Shown here: piece after piece, positions 57,148 to 64,000 of the stretch | How the letters are laid out: each line of letters opens with the position of its first letter | How positions within the stretch are numbered: the first letter of the stretch is position 1 | DNA from: Primula veris | Taxonomy: Eukaryota > Streptophyta > Magnoliopsida > Ericales > Primulaceae | Reading direction: 5' to 3' | NCBI GenBank assembly: GCA_963682055.1 | Contig: OY821742.1 | Coordinates: forward strand, 19,777,635 to 19,841,634 | DNA length: 64,000 nt | Notes under the pieces: model-generated | What the model was told of the DNA's origin: nothing | The model's input: the letters and a program-made list of their open reading frames with translations, nothing else | The model's database searches: none | Position numbers and translations under genes: made by a program

Positions 57148-60100
57148 CTAAGGTAACTCAGATAGCCTACGTAGGCCAATCGCCCGTACGTGCTTCTGAA
57201 AAGAATGCTTTGGCAGTGACTTGGTGAACAAGTCAGCGTGGTTATTCTCTGAACCAATATGCTTCACTTCAATCTTTTGAAGCGTTTGTTGTTCATGTGT
57301 GAAGAACAACTTTGGTGCGATATGCTTAGTGGTATCACCTTTGATATAACCATTTTTCGCTTGATCAATCAGAGCGGTGTTGCCCTCATAAATAACAACT
57401 GCTTCATCATGATCGTAAGCTAGATCACAGGTGCTTCGAATATGGCCAATAACTGCTCGAAGCCAGACACACTCTCTAGTCGCCTCATAGAGCGCGAGTA
57501 GCTCAGAGTGGTTAGTCGAGTGGCCACTAGAGTCTGTTTACGAGACCTCCAGGATATCGCCGTGTTTCCAATGGTAAAGACATAACCAGATTGGGAACGT
57601 CCCTTGTGCGGGTCTGATAAGAAACCAGCATCGGCATAGCCGACAAGGGTTGCGTTATTTCGAGGATCAATGGAGCTAGATCCACTCGACGGAAAGGGAT
57701 AGAATAAGCCCATGTCCGTAGTACCTCTAAGGTAACGGAAAATGTCTTTTATGCCAGTCCAGTGGCGGCGTGTTGGCGCGGTGCTGTGTCGAGCTAGACA
57801 ATTCACAGCAAACGAGATGTCCGGTCTAGTACATTGGGCCAAGTACAATAGTGCGCCTATTGCACCCAGATATGAACACTCAGGGTTCAATATCTCTTCA
57901 TCGTCCTCCTTTGGACGGAAGGGGTCCTTATTAATGTCTAGAGAGCGGACGACCATGGGAGTAGAGGACGGCTTAGCATCACTATGACTAAAGCGCCTCA
58001 ACACCTTTTGGGTGTAACTTTCTTCATGGACTAAAATTCCATCTGTACGGTGCTCGATCTGCAGGCCGAGGCAATACCGTGTCTTCCCAAGATCTTTCAT
58101 CTCGAATTCCTTCTTCAGGATTTCAGCAGTTTCGAACAACTCTTTCGAGGTTCCTATGAGATTCATATCATCTACATAGACTGCGATAATCGCATATCCT
58201 GAAGTGGATTTCTTTATGAACACGCATGGGCATAGTTCATTATTAACATATCCCACGCCGATCAAGTATTCACTTAGACGGTTATACCACATCCGTCCGG
58301 ATTGTTTCAATCCATATAGTGATCGTCTCAGTCTAATCGAGAACGTGTTTCGTGGCCGGGAACTACTTGATTCAGGCAACTTAAGTCCATCAGGGACTCT
58401 CATGTAAATCTCTGTGTCCAGATCCCCATAGAGATACGCTGTGACCACATCCATGAGCTGCATATTCAGTTTTTCGGAAACTACTAAACTGATTAAGTAG
58501 CGGAACGTTATAACGTCCATTACGGGAGAATACGTCTCATCGTAATCAATTCCAGGGCGTTGAGAGAAACCTTGCGCCCCAAGGCGAGCTTTGTATCTAA
58601 CAATCTCATTATTCTCATCACGCTTCCTTACGAAAACCCATTTATGACCAACTGGTCTAACATTGGGCGGTGTTGGAGCGACAGGTCCAAACACCCTTCG
58701 TTTCGTTAAGGAATCCAATTCAGCCTGGATTGCTTGTTTCCATTGAGGCCAGTCCGTTCTTCGCTGACACTCAGCAACGGTACGAGGTTCCATATCATCA
58801 TTGTTCATAATGTCAGTGGCCACTGCGTATATGAACACATCATCGATGACAGTCTCGTTTTGCTTCAAAATATCATCTAAACTAGTATAATCGACAGATA
58901 TTTTGAGGTTATCGTGATGATTAGGAACTGGTGTTTCATCTGGAACACACTCCTCTAATACATCACCGTGATCCTTAATGATCTCGTGTGGCAAAACAGA
59001 TGCGACAGGATTTCTCCTCTTTCGAGGCAGAACATCCTTGGAACCGGACGGCCTTCCTCTTTTTTTCGGAAGGGCGGCGGACTGGACGGCCGACGGCAGC
59101 GTCCTTTGCTCGGTGGGTACAACCGGAGCAACGTGTTCAAACGGAACACGGCATCTCACTGGGACGTCTATCCTTGCAGGCACATTTGCAGCAGGTATAT
59201 GTGATCTCGTGACATTTGCTAGGTCATTAAATGCGTCTGGCATTTGATTTGCAACATTTTGCAGGCCTAGGATTCTCTGCACTTCCTTATCACTATGTGC
59301 AGTTGGGGGATCTAGATGAGACATAGTGGGTACATGCCACGTTAATTCACGTCGTTCCTTATCAACGTTAACGTGCATTTCTCCCCCTAACGACGGGAAG
59401 GGTGTCTCATCAAAGTCACAATCCGCATGTCTAGCGGTAAAGAGATCGCCTGTCAAGGGCTCTAAATAGCGTATTATGGACGGGGATTCATAACCGACAT
59501 ATATGCCCCGTCGTTTCTGAGGTCCAAATTTGGAACGCTTAGGCGGCTCAATTGGAACATTGACTAAACACCCAAACACGCGTAAATGTGAGAGGGCTCA
59601 TATCCAGTTACCAACTGGTACGCAGATAGTGGTTGGGTGGCCATGGGCCTCAGACGGACCAACGCAGCAGCATGCAAAATGGCATAGCCCCACGCAGAAA
59701 TAGGAAGTTTGGTGCGCATAACCAAAGTCCTAGCAATCATTTGCAATCGCTTAATGAAAGCTTCTGCAAGGCCGTTTTGGGTATGAACTTACGTAACTGG
59801 GTGTTCAAGATTAATTCCCAAAGTCATGCAATAGTCATCGAAAGTTTTCGATGTAAACTCCGCGGCATTATCAAGTCTAATAGACTTTATCGGATAATCC
59901 GGATGATGAGCCCTCAATTTAATGATCTGGGCTAGGAGTTTTGGAAACGCTGCGTTTCTTGTGGACAACAAAGCTACGTGTGACCATCTTGTCGATGCAT
60001 CAACCAAAACCATGAAATATTTAAATGGTCCGCATGTTGGTTGGATAGGTCCACAAATATCTCCTTGAATTCTTTCAAGGAATTGGGAAACCAATTTCGT

Positions 60101-60720
60101 AGGTTTCACACGAATTGGTTTGAGATTAGTCTTTCCAATCGAGCATGCTTGGCATAGGCTTTTCGGATTAATCACAAAATTCTTTCCTCCAAGAGGATGC
60201 CCATGAGATGCGTTCATCGTTCGAAGCATCGTATTTTGACCCGGGTGTCCCAGCCGGTCATGCCATAACATAAAAGTGCTCTCATCAATCGGCGCCCGCC
60301 GAATGATTAGATTGCTTTCAAAATTTTGGATTGTAGTAACATACAAACCACTTGAAAGACATCTCAACTTCTCCAGAATACGCTTTTGGTCGTATTGAGT
60401 GGAGGTAATGTGAAGGTATTCAATACCATTTTCACGAGCAGTTTCAAGATGAAACTTATTTTCTCGGATATCCTTAAAGCTCAACAAGGTACGACTGGAC
60501 CTCGGAGAATATAAGGCCTCAGATACTTCGACAGGAGTACCATTTGACAACGTGAATTTAGCTTTACCAAAGCCTTCAACAAGGGTCGACGGGCCCGAAA
60601 TTGTTGTCACTGAGGTTACTTTAGGCGTAAAGTTGATAAAAAAAATTTATCTTTTAAAATAGTGTGTGTAGTGCCACTATCAACCAGACAATCAACTGCC
60701 CCACAATACATGCCTAAAAG
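57148..60720 (-). pseudogene. Family A copia pol: protease, integrase, RT, RNase H, with breaks
   Basis: Protease signature V-D-S-G-T-T-H-T-I-L lies near 60690-60660. A shift near 60625-60655 leads into the frame open from 60610, which holds the integrase zinc-binding region (H-D-R-L-G-H-P-G, C-Q-A-C) and core (G-D-I-C-G-P, L-D-N-A-A-E-F). An in-frame TAA stands at 59789-59791, and a one-base shift near 59590. The 719-codon frame 59579-57420 then carries the end of integrase, a linker, and RT with intact Y-V-D-D (A-V-Y-V-D-D-M-N-L-I-G), then RNase H (G-Y-A-D-A-G). A last shift near 57530 sends the RNase H end into another frame, which runs to a stop at 57148-57150. Confidence 0.9.
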
Positions 60721-60940
60721 TAAAATAATTTAAAGTCGGTCACACGAATAAAAGGAATTGCTCAATGAAATAACTTTAAATTATACGAGAAATGTTCAAA
60801 ACATTATCCATAAAACAAACCATAATCCAAAAGAAATGAACAATATTCAAAGGAAAAAACATAATCCGAAATGGAATTGAAATAACATAATCCAGGAGCA
60901 AAACAGCTCAATTATTAAAAGAAATGAAGAAAAAAAAGCT

Positions 60941-61936
60941 TTATTCTTCCATGTGAGCCTCAAAGTCAGGGGTCTCAAGGGTTTCTTTTGCACTAGCTTC
61001 AATCATGTTGGTTTCGACCCTTCTACCCTTGTGGTAGTTTTCGACTTCTTGGGGAGTTGCCCTACAAGTCCTTTGCATATGACCATTTCCACCACATTTA
61101 TAGCACAGAGTTGGCATAGCGGCCGGATCTCTTGCTTTGGGACGACTGGCCCGATTGTTCCTACCACCACGAGACTGCCTAGGAGGAGCCACAGGTCCTC
61201 GGTTCGGACGATTGTCCAAACCTCGCTTGGCTGGACGAGCATTACGCTCATCCCTGTTCCTTGGCTGACGGGACGACTGGCCCTTTTCTCGTTTCCCATA
61301 TCATGGACGAGGTCCACGAACAGCATTAGCATCAGGCATTGGAATTGCCTTTGAACCAGCAGGACGAGAATTACTCTTCATCATTAAAATGAGACTATTC
61401 TTCTCGTCCAATAACAACTGGGTGATGAGCTCGGGAAATTTGGTGAATTTAGACTGACGATATTGCTTTTGGAGCAAGATGTCAGAACTAGGAAATGTGG
61501 TGTACGTTTTCTCCAATAAGTCACTGTCGGTGAGTGTTTCACCACAATATTGGAGAGTAGCACGAATTCTGCATACTTCAGCGTTATATTTTTCAACGCT
61601 TTCGAAGTCCTGAAATCGCAAATTCAGCCAATCACGGCGTGCTTCAGGAAGCCAAATGGTCTTTTGGTGGTCGAAACTCTCTTTCAGAGAGTCCCACAAT
61701 GTCTTTGGTGAGGTGGTCGCTATGAACTCAGATTTCATGGCGATTGATAAGTGGCGGCGAAACAGAATCATCGCCCGAGCACTCATTTCACGCGTTACTT
61801 CCATTTCACGCTCCTCCTCATCATATATGACATCCAATAAGACTTGGGCATCTAAATGGTTTTGGATATCCTGACTCCAATCCAAGTAGTTCTTGCCGGC
61901 AGCATCCAAAATTGGAAAGTCAAGCTTGATTGACAT
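60941..61936 (-). pseudogene. Family A copia gag with one in-frame stop
   Basis: 332 codons from the - strand ATG at 61936 (M-S-I-K-L-D-F-P-I-L-D) to the stop at 60941, interrupted by TGA at 61301-61303. The first part is the copia gag (UBN2-type) domain (L-D-W-S-Q-D-I-Q-N-H-L-D, then W-L-P-E-A-R-R-D-W). The last part is basic and holds one CCHC zinc knuckle, C-Y-K-C-G-G-N-G-H-M-Q-R-T-C. A separate gag frame ending before protease suggests gag and pol are expressed separately or by shifting, though decay in this copy makes that uncertain. Confidence 0.9.
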
Positions 61937-62494
61937 TTTTCTACAACAGGAGAAAAGAAAATAAAGACTGGATTAGTCATCATATAAAACAACGGGTTTA
62001 TATGTTTATGGTTTGTATAAGCACAAACTTTATTTCGAAACCACAGGTTCGAAAACAAGTTTTTGCTTTTAAGTAAAGTGGTTCTCTTTGATCGAACGAC
62101 AGGTCGATACTGAGACACCAATTCGGCGAATACATATCTATATAGACACATTCGGGGAAATTATTATTTACTCAACCCCTTTCGGTAGCTCTATTTGAAC
62201 ACGACCAAGAAAGACGGTGAGGGGGGTGGGCACGAATGCCTCTTAAAAACCGACCTCATTAGGAGAACGACTTCCGCCTTTATCTTTCCTAGACATCGTA
62301 TCTAAATAGGTGAGCCTATTTGGGGAAGATTCATAATTTTTCCAACTTAAATGTGAATATATACGATTTTCGCTTTTATATATGGCAATAAAATTAATAA
62401 AATAGACAATATCTATCTAGATTAACCATATATATATAAACATGCAGTAAATATATTTTAGAATCTATCTAATCATGCAGTAGATTTGGTGTTA

Positions 62495-62760
62495 TCAATA
62501 AATCAATTTAAGATTATTAATCAATCCATAAAGATTCTAACAAATCAAATCAATTTAAGATTATTAATCAATCTATAAAGATTATAACATATCAAATCAA
62601 ATCTATTTAAGATTATCAATCAATCCATGAAGATTCTAACATATCAAATCAAATTAATATAAGATTATCAATCAATCCATGAAGATTCTAACATATCAAA
62701 TCATGTCAATTTAAGGTTATCAATCAATTCATGAAGATTCTAACATATCAAATCAATTTA
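62495..62760. repeat. 52-bp tandem repeat, about 5 copies, in the copia leader
   Basis: Units containing 'gattctaacatatcaaatca' recur at about 48, 53, 52 and 52 bases. They lie between the 5' LTR and gag of copy 3, that is in its untranslated leader. Confidence 0.85.
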
Positions 62761-63181
62761 CATGCAAATTTTTTTTTTATTCGTTTGCCTTTTAATAAAA
62801 AAAATTATATGCATGTGTGTGTATATTTACCAAATATTATATCTTATCAACCATATGTACTGTTTTCGTATAAGTATTATACTACAGGACCATGCATGTA
62901 ATTTCAGCAAACTATATATCTATTTACAGCATTATTACATATACAGTCCAGAATTTCAGACAAGTTTTAGTATGGTCCTTGAGTAATTTACACTATATGT
63001 AATATGGATGTGTTTAGACATAATAGTAATAGCAGTAACAAGTAGTTATATATGTCTCATACTTCCCATATCAATTTATGTAGTAAATTATGAGATTACC
63101 AGTAACACATATATATAATCTATGTAATTTACAGTACCATTTTAAAAGTAATTTACAGTTTAGACATGATATATCACAGTA

Positions 63182-63182
63182 G

Positions 63183-63249
<67 letters not shown>

Positions 63250-63285
63250 CGTAATAGCAGTAGCACATATATATATATATATATA
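63182..63285. repeat. TA microsatellite in the copia leader
   Basis: (TA)n from 63186 to 63247 and a shorter run at 63268-63285, each preceded by 'agtagcacatat'. Confidence 0.95.
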
Positions 63286-63585
63286 ACGTAAGAGCACAGT
63301 AGCAAGTACTTATGCACATGTTATGTTATGAATTATGTAGTACCAGTAACATCACTTTAAAAGGATTACATAACATGCAAATTAACTTCTCAACAAAATA
63401 TAGCATGCAGCTGTAGTAACACAAACATACAGTTGCTAGTTATATGAGTTTTGAAAAACGGTATCTTATGCACGGTACGTTGGTGAAGGTCGATATAGCA
63501 AAATCCTTAAAAAAATTCGGATAAACCTCAAGGTTTATTGAACCCAGAATCCGTACTCCAATCTTCGAGAGCAGTGCTGATAACG

Positions 63586-63779
63586 TGTTGTAATACACTA
63601 TTAGCTACGTATATAGGGAGACAGAAGTAGAGAGAGGGAGAACAGTATGATCTTTATTAATGAAGGAATATGAATGTATGTAAAATACAAGACCCCTAGC
63701 CCTCTTTATATAGATAGAGGGTTAGGGTTACAAGCTCACCTGGGCCCATTAAGTAAAAGCCCAAGAGTCCAATAATCTT

Positions 63780-63785
<6 letters not shown>
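63586..63785 (-). repeat. 5' LTR of family A copy 3
   Basis: 200 bp. Internal to it the - strand reads CGTTATCAGCACTG, the likely primer-binding region, sharing CGTTATCA with copy 2. Confidence 0.95.
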
Positions 63786-63830
<45 letters not shown>

Positions 63831-64000
63831 ATATACATCCATATTCATATATTTATATATATTTGTAAAAAGAAAATAGATCCATATAAACATAATAGAA
63901 AAATAAAAATATTTTTTTATATTTTTTAAACATATCAAAAACATACAAAAAAAAAATATAACTAAAATTTGTATGTATATAAACATATACATCCATATAT
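63786..64000. repeat. TA microsatellite and AT-rich flank
   Basis: (TA)n to about 63826, then AT-rich sequence; 'aaacatatacatccatat' appears twice (63828 and near the window end), so a longer direct repeat may continue outside. Confidence 0.85.

Larger units (their letters stand above)
56366..63785 (-). mobile_element. Ty1/copia element, family A copy 3, recent but disabled
   Basis: 7420 bp on the - strand. LTRs of exactly 200 bp (56366-56565 and 63586-63785) differ at four positions. Flanks are TACAT (56361-56365) and TATAT (63786-63790), the latter in a TA microsatellite. The polypurine tract (- strand CCAAAGGGGGAG) adjoins the left LTR. On the - strand the order is 5' LTR, long leader with tandem repeats, gag, protease, integrase, RT, RNase H, 3' LTR. 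Coding region carries two in-frame stops and at least three frameshifts. Confidence 0.95.

Overview
The window looks like nuclear DNA of a eudicot plant. It is AT-rich and dense in transposable elements: Ty1/copia and Ty3/gypsy LTR elements, Helitron ends, hAT, PIF/Harbinger and Mutator-type MITEs, and a LINE tail. It holds one convincing host gene, spread over 12 exons with plant-type introns. I cannot name the species. A 200-base run of N (38987-39186) marks an assembly gap.

Layout, left to right. 1-4824: decayed copia element (family A, copy 1, + strand, 5' end outside the window). 4825-8079: gene-free, with a short Helitron (5599-5931), a TG-rich microsatellite and a direct repeat. 8080-13787: second decayed family A element (- strand) with both LTRs and a perfect 5-bp target duplication. 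13879-14602: TIR element with a TA duplication. 15367-20424: a different, gag-less copia element (family B, + strand) whose left LTR carries a Mutator-type MITE and whose reverse transcriptase is split by a 0.6-kb insert. 22491-24562: probable gypsy solo LTR. 24729-27955: very long imperfect inverted repeat, each arm carrying a broken RNase III-like/dsRNA-binding gene. 28638-28938: Helitron. 29224-29879: second inverted repeat, sharing sequence with the loop of the first. 30420-31800: zinc-knuckle pseudogene. 33002-34496: Harbinger-type element swollen by a 125-bp minisatellite. 34664-34915: LINE tail. 34916-40886: mostly unassignable DNA. 40895-41621: two hAT MITEs made of CCGAA-type repeats, directly upstream of the gene.

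41715-52589 is the one gene I would call functional: a Gfo/Idh/MocA-type NAD(P)-binding oxidoreductase of 359 residues, open through all 12 exons. Two of its introns appear to use GC donors. Its 7.1-kb first intron owes about 4.7 kb to two nested retroelements: a gag-integrase deletion derivative of a gypsy element (43759-48499, duplication CATTG), and inside the end of its right LTR a non-autonomous LTR element (45154-48495, duplication ATCRC). The inner element carries one long reading frame of unknown function and no visible reverse transcriptase.

52590-64000: a hairpin-forming inverted repeat of a FAR1/MULE transposase fragment (53899-54573), a probable Harbinger MITE (55316-55822), and the youngest family A copia element (56366-63785, - strand). 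Its 200-bp LTRs differ at 4 positions, but its coding region has two in-frame stops and at least three frameshifts.

Apart from the oxidoreductase, the coding sequence is transposon-derived or broken. The most unusual content is the set of fold-back loci carrying gene fragments and the RT-less LTR element with its long unknown reading frame. All coordinates, duplications and splice sites were read by eye. Family names rest on remembered motifs, not on database searches.
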